NCBI RefSeq assembly: GCF_029623955.1
Contig: NZ_JARSBP010000012.1
Coordinates: forward strand, 1 to 64,000
Origin: Mycobacterium sp. 236(2023)
GTDB lineage: Bacteria > Actinomycetota > Actinomycetes > Mycobacteriales > Mycobacteriaceae
DNA: 64,000 nucleotides
Reading direction: 5' to 3'
Shown: one piece after another, positions 41,160 through 50,400 of the stretch
Layout of the letters: every line of letters starts with the position of its first letter
Numbering within the stretch: position 1 is the first letter of the stretch
Notes under the pieces: model-generated
The model's input: the letters and a program-made list of their open reading frames with translations, nothing else
Told to the model about the DNA's origin: nothing
The model's database searches: none
Program-made: the position numbers and the translations under genes

Positions 41160-42359
41160 ATGGCTGAATATTCAGACCGCGACGCCGTCATCGTCGGTGC
41201 CGTCCGCACACCCGTCGGCAAGGGAAAGGCCAGCGGCGCACTGCATGACGTGCTGCCCGCCGACCTGCTCGCCCACAGCCTGCGTGAACTCATCAAGCGC
41301 ACCGGCGTGAACCCGGCCGAGGTCGACGACGTCATCGCAGGCGCTGTGACGCAGGTCGGCGACCAAGCCGTCAACATCGCCCGCAACGCGCTGCTCGGCG
41401 CCGGCTTCCCCGAGACCGTGCCCGGCACCACCGTCGACCGCCAGTGCGGCAGCAGCCAGCAGGCGATCAGCTTCGCCGCCCAGGGCGTGCTCGCCGGGGC
41501 CTACGACATCGTCATCGCAGCCGGCGTGGAATCGATGAGCCGTGTCCCGATGGGATCGTCGGTGCTGCCGGGCAGCAACCCGTTCGGTGCCGACATGGCC
41601 GCGCGCTACCCCGACGGCCTGGTGGCCCAGGGCATCAGCGCCGAGCTGATCGCGGCCAAGTGGAACCTGTCGCGCACCCAGCTCGACGAGTTCTCCGCCG
41701 AAAGCCACCAGAAGGCGGCCCGGGCAACCAAGGACGGGCTCTTCGACAACGAATTGGCCCCTGTCGCGGGGCTGACCCACGACGAGATCATCCGCCCCGA
41801 CACGACCGTGGAGACGCTGGCCGGGCTGAAGCCCGCGTTCTACAACGAGGCGATCGGCACGCGCTTCCCGCAGATCGGCTGGGAGATCACGCCGGGCAAC
41901 TCGTCGCCGCTGTCGGACGGCAGTGCCGCGGTGATGATCACCAGCGGCGCGGTGGCCCGCAGGCTCGGTCTGCGTCCGCTGGCGCGGATCCACACGACGG
42001 TCGCGGTCGGTTCCGACCCGCTGTACATGCTGACCGGCGTCATCCCGGCGACCGAGAAGGTGCTGGCGCGTTCGGGCCTGAAGCTCTCGGACATCGACCT
42101 GTTCGAGGTCAACGAGGCATTCGCGCCCGTGGTGCTGTCCTGGGCGAAAGAAATCGGCGGACGATCTGACTCCGACCTTCTTTCAAAAACCAACGTCAAC
42201 GGCGGCGCGATCGCCATCGGGCACCCGCTCGGCGCCAGCGGCGCGCGCATCATGACGACGCTGGTCAACGCCCTGGAGCAGCGCGACGGACGCTATGCGC
42301 TGCAGACGATGTGTGAGGGCGGCGGCATGGCCAACGCCACCATCATCGAACGGCTCTGA
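41160..42359 (+). CDS. acetyl-CoA C-acyltransferase (thiolase)
   Basis: 399 aa degradative-type thiolase. Catalytic C96 (VDRQCGSSQQA), H355 (GHPLGASGA) and C385 (TMCEGGGMANA) are all present. VNEAFAPVVLSWAKE and NVNGGAIAIGHPLG are family blocks. Full length, with GAGAAGAAC before ATG. Cleaves 3-ketoacyl-CoA in beta-oxidation of fatty or sterol side chains. Divergent HxlR control suggests substrate-induced expression. It is not in an operon with other fad genes. Confidence 0.93.
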   Translation: MAEYSDRDAVIVGAVRTPVGKGKASGALHDVLPADLLAHSLRELIKRTGVNPAEVDDVIAGAVTQVGDQAVNIARNALLGAGFPETVPGTTVDRQCGSSQQAISFAAQGVLAGAYDIVIAAGVESMSRVPMGSSVLPGSNPFGADMAARYPDGLVAQGISAELIAAKWNLSRTQLDEFSAESHQKAARATKDGLFDNELAPVAGLTHDEIIRPDTTVETLAGLKPAFYNEAIGTRFPQIGWEITPGNSSPLSDGSAAVMITSGAVARRLGLRPLARIHTTVAVGSDPLYMLTGVIPATEKVLARSGLKLSDIDLFEVNEAFAPVVLSWAKEIGGRSDSDLLSKTNVNGGAIAIGHPLGASGARIMTTLVNALEQRDGRYALQTMCEGGGMANATIIERL

Positions 42360-42367
42360 GCCCGCCG

Positions 42368-42421
42368 AACGTGGGGCGTGTGTACGCAATTACACGAATT
42401 CGCGTACATAAGCCCCACGTT
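42368..42421. repeat. 54-nt palindromic element between convergent genes
   Basis: Outer arms AACGTGGGGC (42368-42377) and GCCCCACGTT (42412-42421) are perfect over 10 bp. After a 3x3 internal loop, TGTACGC (42381-42387) pairs with GCGTACA (42402-42408). AATT (42388-42391) then pairs with AATT (42397-42400) around the loop ACACG, with a bulged C. It occupies almost the whole gap between the thiolase and Ddn-like gene stops. No T-run. It could be a bidirectional terminator without U-tract or a dispersed palindromic repeat. Confidence 0.75.
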
Positions 42422-42432
42422 GGGGAGAAGCC

Positions 42433-42909
42433 CTAGGCCCGGGTCAGCTCGAACAGCGGGATGGCCCGCTCGGTCTTGGCCTGGTACTCGGAAAAGACGG
42501 GCGCGAGCGCGGCGAGCTTCGGGTACGTCGCCTCGCGCTCGTCATCGGGCAGCTCGCGGACGTCGACGTCATAGGCCTCCGTGCCGACCTCGATGTATGC
42601 CTTCGGGGTGGCTCGCAGGTTGTGCACCCAGGCCGGATGCTTCGGCGCACCGGCATACGAGCCGACGATGATCATCTTGCCGTCGATCATCAGGTAGGCC
42701 AATGGCGAGAGCCGCGATTTGCCCGACTTCGCGCCGGTGGTGTGCAGCAGCAACAGCGTGCCGCCTTCGAAAGGGCCGCCGACCTTGCCGCCGTTGGCGC
42801 GGAACTCCTCGACGATGTTGCGGTTGAAGTCGTCCAGCGCCGCAGTGTCGGCGACCAGTTTCGCCTTGTCGGTGTCCGACATGGGTGCGGCATCCTGCGA
42901 ATCTGTCAT
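42433..42909 (-). CDS. Ddn-like deazaflavin (F420)-dependent nitroreductase family protein
   Basis: 158 aa. Start ATG 42909 in ATGA overlap with the upstream gene's stop. The frame further up is inside that gene. Family pattern: FEGGTLLLLHTTGAKSGKSRLSPLAYLMIDGKMIIVGSYAGAPKHPAWVHNLRATPKAYIEVG, i.e. split-barrel FMN/F420-binding proteins of the mycobacterial DDN family, with TGAKSGK contacting the cofactor. These enzymes use reduced F420 for nitro or quinone reduction. The substrate is not evident. Confidence 0.88.
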   Translation of the reverse strand: MTDSQDAAPMSDTDKAKLVADTAALDDFNRNIVEEFRANGGKVGGPFEGGTLLLLHTTGAKSGKSRLSPLAYLMIDGKMIIVGSYAGAPKHPAWVHNLRATPKAYIEVGTEAYDVDVRELPDDEREATYPKLAALAPVFSEYQAKTERAIPLFELTRA

Positions 42910-43829
42910 TTCTTGTCCAGCTTCTCGTGCGGGTTGAGTATTCCGGGTTCGGCCTTGGTCTGTTTCCACCACGCGGCGATGAAGAGGACCATCGCGGCGG
43001 CCAGGGCGGTGAGCACCCAGACCACGATGGCCAGATCGATCCAGGCGCCCGAGGGAGGATTGCCCGGCAACAACCCACGCAACGGGACGACGGCGAACAG
43101 CATCGCCGCGAACCACGTGATGAACGGCGGCTGGAACTTGCGCCGGTTGCGCACCATCTCGATGGCCACGAACAGAGCTGTCGCGGGCAGCGCGAGCAGG
43201 ACCAGCAGGATGCCGATGTCCACCGCGAGCGCGCCGCGCGTCCGCTCCATCGAGAAGAGCACGGTCTGCAGCTCTCCCTCGGAGGCGTCCAGCGTGCCCA
43301 TCTCACCAACGATGTTCCACCCGTTGACATTTCCCGCGACAACGATGGGAGCGTCGATACGGCGCTGCTCCGACCCGGTGCCGACTGACAACTGCACCCC
43401 GATGGTGTCGGTCGAGTAGTGGTCCAGCGGGTAGGTGTCCGGGTCTCCGACAGCGACCAGCGTCGCACTCGACTCGTTGCCCACCAGATCGTCGTGGACG
43501 TAGATCAGCTTGCCCGTCTCGGTCCACGAACTGAGGCGGACGGTGTACACCGGCGGCGGGCCGGCCGCCGCGATCTGCAGGTCGGTTCCGGGATGGACGA
43601 GAACGTCGACCAGCAGGTTGTTCTCGGCCGCCGCGACGTCGCGCAGCCTGATGATGACCACCGTTTCACCGGTGACCGCCGATTCGGAGAACTCGAAGTG
43701 GTGTGGCGGCGGGTCCAGCACGTTGTAGCCCACAAGCGATCCGATGTAGATCGCAACGATGGCGAGCACCGTCGTCAGGACGGTTCTGCGGCCTGATCGC
43801 GAACGGGCCGGCTCCGCGTCGGGCTGCAC
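42906..43829 (-). CDS. DUF4436 membrane protein
   Basis: 307 aa. GTG start at 43829. One N-terminal transmembrane helix (about 16-37), an extracytoplasmic beta-rich domain (38-205), then three transmembrane helices (about 205-226, 240-260, 268-290) and a short charged tail ending KLDKK. This matches the mycobacterial DUF4436 family as I know it. No function assigned. Translationally coupled to the Ddn-like gene. Confidence 0.72.
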   Translation of the reverse strand: MQPDAEPARSRSGRRTVLTTVLAIVAIYIGSLVGYNVLDPPPHHFEFSESAVTGETVVIIRLRDVAAAENNLLVDVLVHPGTDLQIAAAGPPPVYTVRLSSWTETGKLIYVHDDLVGNESSATLVAVGDPDTYPLDHYSTDTIGVQLSVGTGSEQRRIDAPIVVAGNVNGWNIVGEMGTLDASEGELQTVLFSMERTRGALAVDIGILLVLLALPATALFVAIEMVRNRRKFQPPFITWFAAMLFAVVPLRGLLPGNPPSGAWIDLAIVVWVLTALAAAMVLFIAAWWKQTKAEPGILNPHEKLDKK

Positions 43830-43868
43830 GCGCGGATCGTACCGTGGTGCGTCCCCGGAATCCGGTGA

Positions 43869-45653
43869 CTACGCGCCCTTGGCGCCATCCTTGTTGCCCG
43901 GCTTGGCGTCGATGCCCGATTCCTTGCGCTGCTGCGGCGTGATCGGGGCCGGCGCTTCGGTCAGCGGATCGATACCGCCGCCGGACTTCGGGAACGCGAT
44001 GACTTCGCGGATGGAGTCCAGTCCGGCCAGAAGCGCGACGATGCGGTCCCAGCCGAAGGCGATGCCGCCGTGCGGAGGGGCACCGAAAGTGAAGGCGTCC
44101 AACAGGAATCCGAATTTGTCCTGGGCCTCGGCGTTGTCGATGCCCATCATCGCGAACACCCGCTCCTGGACGTCGCGGCGATGGATACGGATCGAACCCC
44201 CGCCGATCTCGTTGCCGTTGCACACGATGTCGTAGGCGTTGGCCAGCGCGGTGCCCGGATCGGTGTCGAACGTCGCCTCCGATGCCGGCTGCGGCGCCGT
44301 GAATGCGTGGTGCACCGCGGTCCACGCGCCGGAGCCCACGGCCACATCGCCGGACGCGGCCGCATCGTCGGCGGGTTCGAACAGCGGCCAATCGACGACC
44401 CACGTGAACGCCCAGGCCGCAGGGTCGATGAGATCGAGGCGTTTGGCGATCTCGATGCGCGTGGCACCGAGCAGCGCCCGGCCGGCCTTGGGCGTGCCCG
44501 CCGCGAAGAAGATGCAGTCACCCGGCTTGGCGCCGACGTGGGCCGCCAGTCCGTCGCGCTCGGCATCGGTCAGGTTCTTGGCGACGGGACCGGCCAGTTC
44601 GCCGTCCTCGCCGATGAGCACATAGGCCAACCCCTTGTGGCCGCGCTGCTTGGCGAACTCCTGCCAGCCGTCCAGTGTGCGCCGCGGCTGCGACGCGCCG
44701 CCGGGCATGACGACCGCACCGACGTAGGGCGCCTGGAACACCCGGAACGTCGTGTCCTTGAAAAAATCGGTGCATTCGACCAGTTCGAGGCCGAACCGTA
44801 GATCTGGCTTGTCGGAACCGAAGCGTCGCATCGCCTCGGAATAGCTGATCCGCGGCAGGGGCAGCGGCAGCTCGTAACCGATCAGCGCCCAGATCGCCCG
44901 CAGGACCTGCTCGGACACCGCGATGACGTCGTCGGCCTCGACGAAGCTCATCTCCATGTCCAGCTGCGTGAACTCGGGCTGGCGGTCAGCTCGGAAATCC
45001 TCGTCGCGGTAGCAGCGCGCGATCTGGTAGTACCGCTCCATGCCCGCCACCATGAGCAGCTGCTTGAACAGCTGCGGACTCTGCGGCAGGGCATAGAACG
45101 ATCCGGGCTGCAGACGAGCGGGCACCAGGAAGTCGCGCGCACCCTCCGGCGTGGACCGCGTCAACGTCGGCGTCTCGATCTCGATGAAGTCATGCTCGGC
45201 GAGAACACCGCGTGCTGCGGCATTCACCTTGGAACGCAACCGAATTGCGTTGCCCGGCACCTCGCGGCGCAGATCGAGGTAGCGGTACTTCAGCCGCGCT
45301 TCCTCGCCGGCGGTCTCGTCGAGCTGGAACGGCAGCGCGGCGCTCTCACCCAGCACCGTCAGCGATGTTGCGTTGACCTCGACCTCGCCGGTCGGAATCT
45401 CGGCGTTCGCGTTGCCCTCAGGACGAATCTCGACGACGCCGGTGACCGCGACACAGAACTCCGAACGCAAGCGATGCGCCTGTTCGAGCACCTCACCACT
45501 GCGGAACACCACCTGCGCCACCCCCGACGCATCCCGAAGGTCGATGAAGATGACGCCGCCGTGGTCGCGGCGACGCGCGACCCAACCGGCCAGCGTCACC
45601 GTCTGACCGGCATCGGCAGGTCGCAATGAACCGGCGGTGCGGGTGCGCAGCAC
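43869..45653 (-). CDS. aspS: aspartyl-tRNA synthetase
   Basis: 594 aa bacterial-type AspRS. N-terminal OB-fold anticodon domain (VTLAGWVARRRDHGGVIFIDLRD). Class II motif 2 is YRDEDFRADRQPEFTQLDME and motif 3 is GIAFGWDRIVALL. A GAD insertion domain lies between (about 290-420). GTG start at 45653 with GGAG. In mycobacteria, which lack AsnRS, the enzyme is non-discriminating and also charges tRNA-Asn for GatCAB. That is family knowledge, not read from sequence. Confidence 0.97.
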   Translation of the reverse strand: MLRTRTAGSLRPADAGQTVTLAGWVARRRDHGGVIFIDLRDASGVAQVVFRSGEVLEQAHRLRSEFCVAVTGVVEIRPEGNANAEIPTGEVEVNATSLTVLGESAALPFQLDETAGEEARLKYRYLDLRREVPGNAIRLRSKVNAAARGVLAEHDFIEIETPTLTRSTPEGARDFLVPARLQPGSFYALPQSPQLFKQLLMVAGMERYYQIARCYRDEDFRADRQPEFTQLDMEMSFVEADDVIAVSEQVLRAIWALIGYELPLPLPRISYSEAMRRFGSDKPDLRFGLELVECTDFFKDTTFRVFQAPYVGAVVMPGGASQPRRTLDGWQEFAKQRGHKGLAYVLIGEDGELAGPVAKNLTDAERDGLAAHVGAKPGDCIFFAAGTPKAGRALLGATRIEIAKRLDLIDPAAWAFTWVVDWPLFEPADDAAASGDVAVGSGAWTAVHHAFTAPQPASEATFDTDPGTALANAYDIVCNGNEIGGGSIRIHRRDVQERVFAMMGIDNAEAQDKFGFLLDAFTFGAPPHGGIAFGWDRIVALLAGLDSIREVIAFPKSGGGIDPLTEAPAPITPQQRKESGIDAKPGNKDGAKGA

Positions 45654-45800
45654 AAAAACTCCTCGTGGATGGACCGGGGGCGAGCGGCAGCGACGGGGAA
45701 AGCATCGCGGCGAGTGACCAGTCTAGAGGGGCAGGATCCGCGCGATTCGCCCTGCCGGGCAGCGCCCGGGGTGCAGACCAACCACCATGCCCTAACGTGT

Positions 45801-46316
45801 ATGGCCATGCATGCTTGCGAGCGCGTCGGCCTCGATTTCATCGACACCGCCCCCTACCGGTTCGTCAGCACGGTCGACCTCGCGATCACCCCCGAACAGC
45901 TCTTCGAGGTCCTCGCCGACGAGACGTCGTGGCCGCAGTGGGCCAGCGTCATCACCAAGGTCGCCTGGACGAGCCCGGAACCACGCGGCATCGGCACCAC
46001 CCGCACCGTCGACATGCGCGGCGGGATCACCGGCGACGAAGTTTTTCTGGCATGGGAACCGTTCACGCGCATGGCTTTCCGCTTCAACGCGTCGACCACC
46101 GGCAGCATCTCGGCGTTCGCCGAGGACTATCGCATCGTCGCCACCGAGCAAGGGTGCCACCTCACCTGGATCATGGCGATGAAACCGAACGGCCTCGCAG
46201 GCCGGTTCGGTTTGTTCGTCGGGCGGCCGGTCATGGGCCGGATGTTTCAGAGCTTCCTGCACAAACTGCGGACGTACACCGACGAGAGATTCACCGCGTC
46301 CGCCGACTCCGCCTAG
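45801..46316 (+). CDS. SRPBCC family protein, Rv2574 type
   Basis: 171 aa polyketide cyclase/dehydrase-like helix-grip protein: YRFVSTVDLAITPEQLFEVLADETSWPQWASVITKVAWTS, then FLAWEPFTRMAFRFN and a C-terminal amphipathic helix. No Shine-Dalgarno is visible. A -10-like TAACGT at 45793-45798 puts the expected transcription start within a few nt of ATG 45801 or 45807, so translation may be leaderless. Ligand unknown. The stop shares CTAG with the convergent esterase gene. Confidence 0.82.
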   Translation: MAMHACERVGLDFIDTAPYRFVSTVDLAITPEQLFEVLADETSWPQWASVITKVAWTSPEPRGIGTTRTVDMRGGITGDEVFLAWEPFTRMAFRFNASTTGSISAFAEDYRIVATEQGCHLTWIMAMKPNGLAGRFGLFVGRPVMGRMFQSFLHKLRTYTDERFTASADSA

Positions 46317-47812
46317 TAAACGGCCGACCAGGCCGACCTCCGGTCGCTGTCGGGATCCGACGACACGACGTCGCGGGTGGACGTGATCAGACGGGTCAGA
46401 CGTTCGCCGGTCTCGTACAGCGGCCAGTGGTCGGCGTCGACGTCCTCGGTGTCGCGGGCGAAATCCAGCCAGGTGCGTTGCATCCGGCGTCCGACGTCGG
46501 GCTGGATGCGACGGCCCAGCGGGTGCAGTTTGCGGCCGATGAACGACGCGTAGCTGTGGTGGATGTGCACGATCTCACTGCCGTGCGTGGCACCCAGCCC
46601 GAGCATGCGCAGGCTCAGCCCGAAGTGGTCGAACCGGTACATCCGCGTCGGCGCGTGCTCACCGTAGGCGTCGGCGAACGCCCAGGCCGGACCACCGAAC
46701 ATGGCGTCGGAGCCGAGCGCGATCAGCGCGCCACGCCGGGGATACTGCGGATATGCCTGCAGCACTTGCTGTTTGGCGTCGGGTGCCACCCTGTCGAAGA
46801 AGCCGTCGATGGAAGCCTGCGTGGTCGGCAGCATGGGCGGCTTCGTCCACGCGAACATCGACGCTTCGTGGCTGTTCGTGCCGATGATCAACGGCACACG
46901 CGCGATTCGGCCCTGCCGGGCGGCCTCCACGGGTTCCAGCGGCAGCAAGTCCGTCCCGTGCGTCAGTCCGTAGGCCAGCGTCGGCGTGGTCTTGGCGCTT
47001 TTCAACTGCAGGATCCCGGCGGCTCGGCGCAATTGGCGCTGGGGAAGAGATTTCACCTCGGCGACATCGACCCCCAGCCGTTGCACGAACTCATGCGTGT
47101 TGGCCGCGCGGAACTCCCGATCGGCGATCAACGGCAACGCCGGACTCTGCGCGATCGCGCGGTGGAACAAGCCGGCCGCCGCGGGCGCGGCCATCAACGC
47201 CAGCACCGACGTCGCCCCCGCCGACTCCCCGAACACCGTGACCTGGTCGGGATCCCCGCCAAAGGCCGCGATGTTGTCCTGCACCCAGCGCAGTGCTGCG
47301 ATCTGGTCGCGCAACGCCAGGTTGTCGTCGAATCCGTCACCGAGGTCGCTCAGCTCGAACCCGCCGAACACCCCGATCCGGTACGTCACATTGACCACGA
47401 CGACGTCACCGTTGGCGGCCAGCCGCGACCCGTTGTACAGCTGGAACTGCCCGGCTCCGTAGACGAACGCGCCGCCGGGGATCCACACCATCACCGGCAA
47501 CGCGGCAGTGGTGTCCGGCGACCACACCGTCAACGTCAGGCACGCCTCGTCACGCTGCTTCGGGTCGTCGCGCCCACCACCGACGAACGACTTCGCCTGC
47601 GGAGGCAGCGGCCCGTGCTCGGTCGCGTCACGTACTCCCGCCCAGGGTTTCAGCGCCTCCGGCGCCAGGAACCGGCGCTCCCCGACCGGCTGCTCTGCAT
47701 ACGGAACACCGCGCCACACCCGGATGCCGCCTTCGGTGTCGCCCCGGAGGTCCCCTGAGGGAGTGGACAGAACCACCGAATCTCCGGCGACATCTCCCTC
47801 GACGAAGGCCAC
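46313..47812 (-). CDS. carboxylesterase, type B
   Basis: 499 aa. Nucleophile S197 in FGESAGA, oxyanion region WIPGGAFVYG, acid in GTNSHEASMF, and histidine in GATHGSEIVHIHHS. N-terminal RVWRGVPYAEQPVGERRF is the family hallmark. No signal peptide, so cytosolic. Hydrolyses carboxylic esters of unknown identity. GTG start at 47812, 76 nt from the divergent metallopeptidase gene. Confidence 0.92.
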   Translation of the reverse strand: MAFVEGDVAGDSVVLSTPSGDLRGDTEGGIRVWRGVPYAEQPVGERRFLAPEALKPWAGVRDATEHGPLPPQAKSFVGGGRDDPKQRDEACLTLTVWSPDTTAALPVMVWIPGGAFVYGAGQFQLYNGSRLAANGDVVVVNVTYRIGVFGGFELSDLGDGFDDNLALRDQIAALRWVQDNIAAFGGDPDQVTVFGESAGATSVLALMAAPAAAGLFHRAIAQSPALPLIADREFRAANTHEFVQRLGVDVAEVKSLPQRQLRRAAGILQLKSAKTTPTLAYGLTHGTDLLPLEPVEAARQGRIARVPLIIGTNSHEASMFAWTKPPMLPTTQASIDGFFDRVAPDAKQQVLQAYPQYPRRGALIALGSDAMFGGPAWAFADAYGEHAPTRMYRFDHFGLSLRMLGLGATHGSEIVHIHHSYASFIGRKLHPLGRRIQPDVGRRMQRTWLDFARDTEDVDADHWPLYETGERLTRLITSTRDVVSSDPDSDRRSAWSAVY

Positions 47813-47888
47813 ACCGAAATCCTAGTGTGCGAAGCTGGACTCGCCTGGACGCCAGCCGGGCCTGCGAGCATCGATCGGAGGTGGCGCG

Positions 47889-48779
47889 ATGACCTTCAAC
47901 GAAGGCATGCGAATCGACACCAGCACGACATCGAGCAGTGGCGGCGGCCGCGGCCCAGGGCGGGGAATCGCGATCGGCGGCGGCCTGGGCGGGCTGGTGA
48001 TCGTCGTCGTCGCGTTGTTCCTCGGCGTCGACCCCAGCTCGGTGCTGCCACAGCAGCAGATGGACACCCAGGGCGTCGAGGCACCCGGGTTCGACCTGAG
48101 CCAGTGCCAGACGGGCGCCGACGCCAACGACATCGTCCAATGTCGTGTCGTCGCCACCGGCAATTCACTCGACGGAGTGTGGGCAGACCTGATGCCGGGG
48201 TATACGCGACCCCATGTCCGCTTGTTCGAAGGAGGCGTCGACACCGGCGGCTGCGGTTTCGCCGACAGCGCCGTCGGCCCCTTCTACTGCCCCGGCGACC
48301 AGACCGCGTACTTCGACACCGGCTTCTTCGACGTCCTCAAGAACCAATTCGGGTCCAGCGGTGGGCCCTTTGCCGAGGAGTACGTCGTCGCTCACGAGTT
48401 CGGCCACCACGTCCAGGATCTCCAGGGCGTGTTGGGCCGCGCCCAACAGGACCCGACCGGCCCGACCGGCGGCGGTGTCCGCACCGAGCTGCAGGCCGAC
48501 TGCTACGCCGGCGTGTGGGCCCACTATGCGTCGATCACCAATCAGGAAGGCACCGACGTGCCCTTTCTGAATCCCTTGAGCGACAAAGACATCGCCGATG
48601 CGCTGTCGGCCGCTTCAGCGGTCGGCGACGATCGGATCCAGGAGGCGGCCACGGGTCGGGTGAATCCGGAATCGTGGACACACGGATCGTCCGAGCAGCG
48701 GCAGAAGTGGTTCACCACCGGCTATCAGACCGGAGATCCGGCCAAGTGCGACACGTTCGCGACGAACAACCTTGGGTAG
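47889..48779 (+). CDS. YpfJ-type neutral zinc metallopeptidase, Rv2575 type
   Basis: 296 aa. N-terminal flexible Gly/Ser region, one transmembrane helix (about 27-47), then an extracytoplasmic zincin domain with HEFGHH at 169-174 (VVAHEFGHHVQDLQG) and the downstream ligand region RTELQADCYAGVWAHY (E third ligand). Cysteines C73, C85, C122 and C134 may form disulfides. Likely an envelope protease. Substrate unknown. Confidence 0.9.
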   Translation: MTFNEGMRIDTSTTSSSGGGRGPGRGIAIGGGLGGLVIVVVALFLGVDPSSVLPQQQMDTQGVEAPGFDLSQCQTGADANDIVQCRVVATGNSLDGVWADLMPGYTRPHVRLFEGGVDTGGCGFADSAVGPFYCPGDQTAYFDTGFFDVLKNQFGSSGGPFAEEYVVAHEFGHHVQDLQGVLGRAQQDPTGPTGGGVRTELQADCYAGVWAHYASITNQEGTDVPFLNPLSDKDIADALSAASAVGDDRIQEAATGRVNPESWTHGSSEQRQKWFTTGYQTGDPAKCDTFATNNLG

Positions 48780-50400
48780 GCCGACCACCGCGGTCGATGC
48801 GCTCGCCGAGCGGTACCTCGATGTGTCGGCTGCCCTCGATCCCTGTGCGGCAACGGAATCGGGTATCGCAGGCCACGATGACGAAATCACCGATTACTCG
48901 CCCGAAGGCGTGACTGCCAGGGTCGACGCCGCCAAGTCCGCGCTGCGCGAACTCGACACGACCCAACCCGCGGACGCCGTCGACGTCGTGACCATCGCCG
49001 CGATGCGCGAGCGGCTCGGCGTCCTCGTCGACATGCACGATGTAGGGCTCGATGTCGGCGAACTGAACGTCATCGCCTCGCCGCTGCAGACGATGCGCGA
49101 CGTGTTCGACTTGATGGCCACCGACACCGAGGACGACTGGGCCACGTTCGGCCGGCGGCTCGCCGTGATCCCGCAACGGGTTGCCGGGTACGCCGACGCC
49201 CTGAGAAAGGCTGCCGCCTCGGGCCATGCTCCAGCTGCCCGGCAGGTGCGCCGTGGTATCCAGCAGGCGGGACAGATCGCCAACCTTTTCATCGACATGG
49301 TGGCGGACTCCGCACCCGGCAATCCCATGTTGGCGGCCGAAATCCGCCAGCACGCCGAGGGTGCCGCGAATGCCTACGCGTCGCTGACGACGCTGCTGCG
49401 CGACGAAATCGGTCCGCACGCCCGCGATGTCGACGGATGCGGGCGTGACGCGTACGCGGTGATGTCGCGCACGTTCCTCGGTGCCGCCGTCGATTTCGAC
49501 GAAGCCTACGACTGGGGAATGAACCAGTTGCGCAGCATCGTCGCCGAGCAGGACGAGATCGCCAACCGGCTGTATCCGGGTGCGCCGGCGGCCGAGGCGT
49601 TGCGCCGGCTCGACACCGAGGACCGCTACCTCGTCCACGGCACCGACGCGCTGCAGCAGTGGATGCAGGAGCTCTCCGACCGCGTCGTGGAAGCGTTGGC
49701 CGACAAACACTTCGACATCGCGCCTGAGTTGCGCAATCTTGAGTGCCGGATCGCGCCGACGCAGACCGGCGGGATCTACTACACCGGGCCGTCCGAAGAT
49801 CTGTCCCGGCCGGGACGGATGTGGTGGTCGGTACCGCCAGGCGTGCACACGTTCCACACCTGGCAGGAGACCACCACGGTGTTCCACGAGGGTGTGCCGG
49901 GACATCACCTGCAGATCGGCCGCGCGGTCGTGCTGGCCGACCAGTTGAACCGGTGGCGGCGGCTGGGTTGCTGGGTGTCCGGCCACGGCGAGGGATGGGC
50001 GCTCTACGCGGAACGCCTGATGGCCGAGCTGGGCTGGCTCGAAGATGCCGGTAACCGGATGGGAATGCTTGACGCCCAACGTTTCCGGGCTGCCCGCGTG
50101 GTCATCGACATCGGCGTTCACTGCGGCTTGAAGGCACCCGACGGCGGCGTCTGGGACGCCGAGCGCGCGTGGACGTTCCTGCAGGCCCACAGCGCCATGG
50201 CCGAGGAGAATCTTCGATTCGAGCTGGACCGCTACCTGGGGTGGCCAGGCCAGGCGCCGTCGTATGCCATCGGCCAACGCATCTGGCAGCAACTACGCGA
50301 CGAGACGCTGGCCCGCGGCGTGTCCCTCAAGGACTTCCACAGCCGCGCCCTCGATCTCGGCGGCCTTCCGCTGGACGTGCTGCGGTCGGCGCTCGCCTAG
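48772..50400 (+). CDS. DUF885 family (probable metallopeptidase)
   Basis: 542 aa. Start TTG 48772 overlaps the upstream stop by 8 nt. No better start exists near. The mostly helical DUF885 fold, related to M2/M3-like gluzincins, shows HEGVPGHHLQIG (HExxxGHH variant) and SGHGEGWALYAERLMAELG (second Glu). Family members are annotated as dipeptidases or oligopeptidases. No signal peptide, so cytosolic. Coupled with the YpfJ-type protease gene, but whether they work together is unclear. Confidence 0.87.
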   Translation: MGRPTTAVDALAERYLDVSAALDPCAATESGIAGHDDEITDYSPEGVTARVDAAKSALRELDTTQPADAVDVVTIAAMRERLGVLVDMHDVGLDVGELNVIASPLQTMRDVFDLMATDTEDDWATFGRRLAVIPQRVAGYADALRKAAASGHAPAARQVRRGIQQAGQIANLFIDMVADSAPGNPMLAAEIRQHAEGAANAYASLTTLLRDEIGPHARDVDGCGRDAYAVMSRTFLGAAVDFDEAYDWGMNQLRSIVAEQDEIANRLYPGAPAAEALRRLDTEDRYLVHGTDALQQWMQELSDRVVEALADKHFDIAPELRNLECRIAPTQTGGIYYTGPSEDLSRPGRMWWSVPPGVHTFHTWQETTTVFHEGVPGHHLQIGRAVVLADQLNRWRRLGCWVSGHGEGWALYAERLMAELGWLEDAGNRMGMLDAQRFRAARVVIDIGVHCGLKAPDGGVWDAERAWTFLQAHSAMAEENLRFELDRYLGWPGQAPSYAIGQRIWQQLRDETLARGVSLKDFHSRALDLGGLPLDVLRSALA

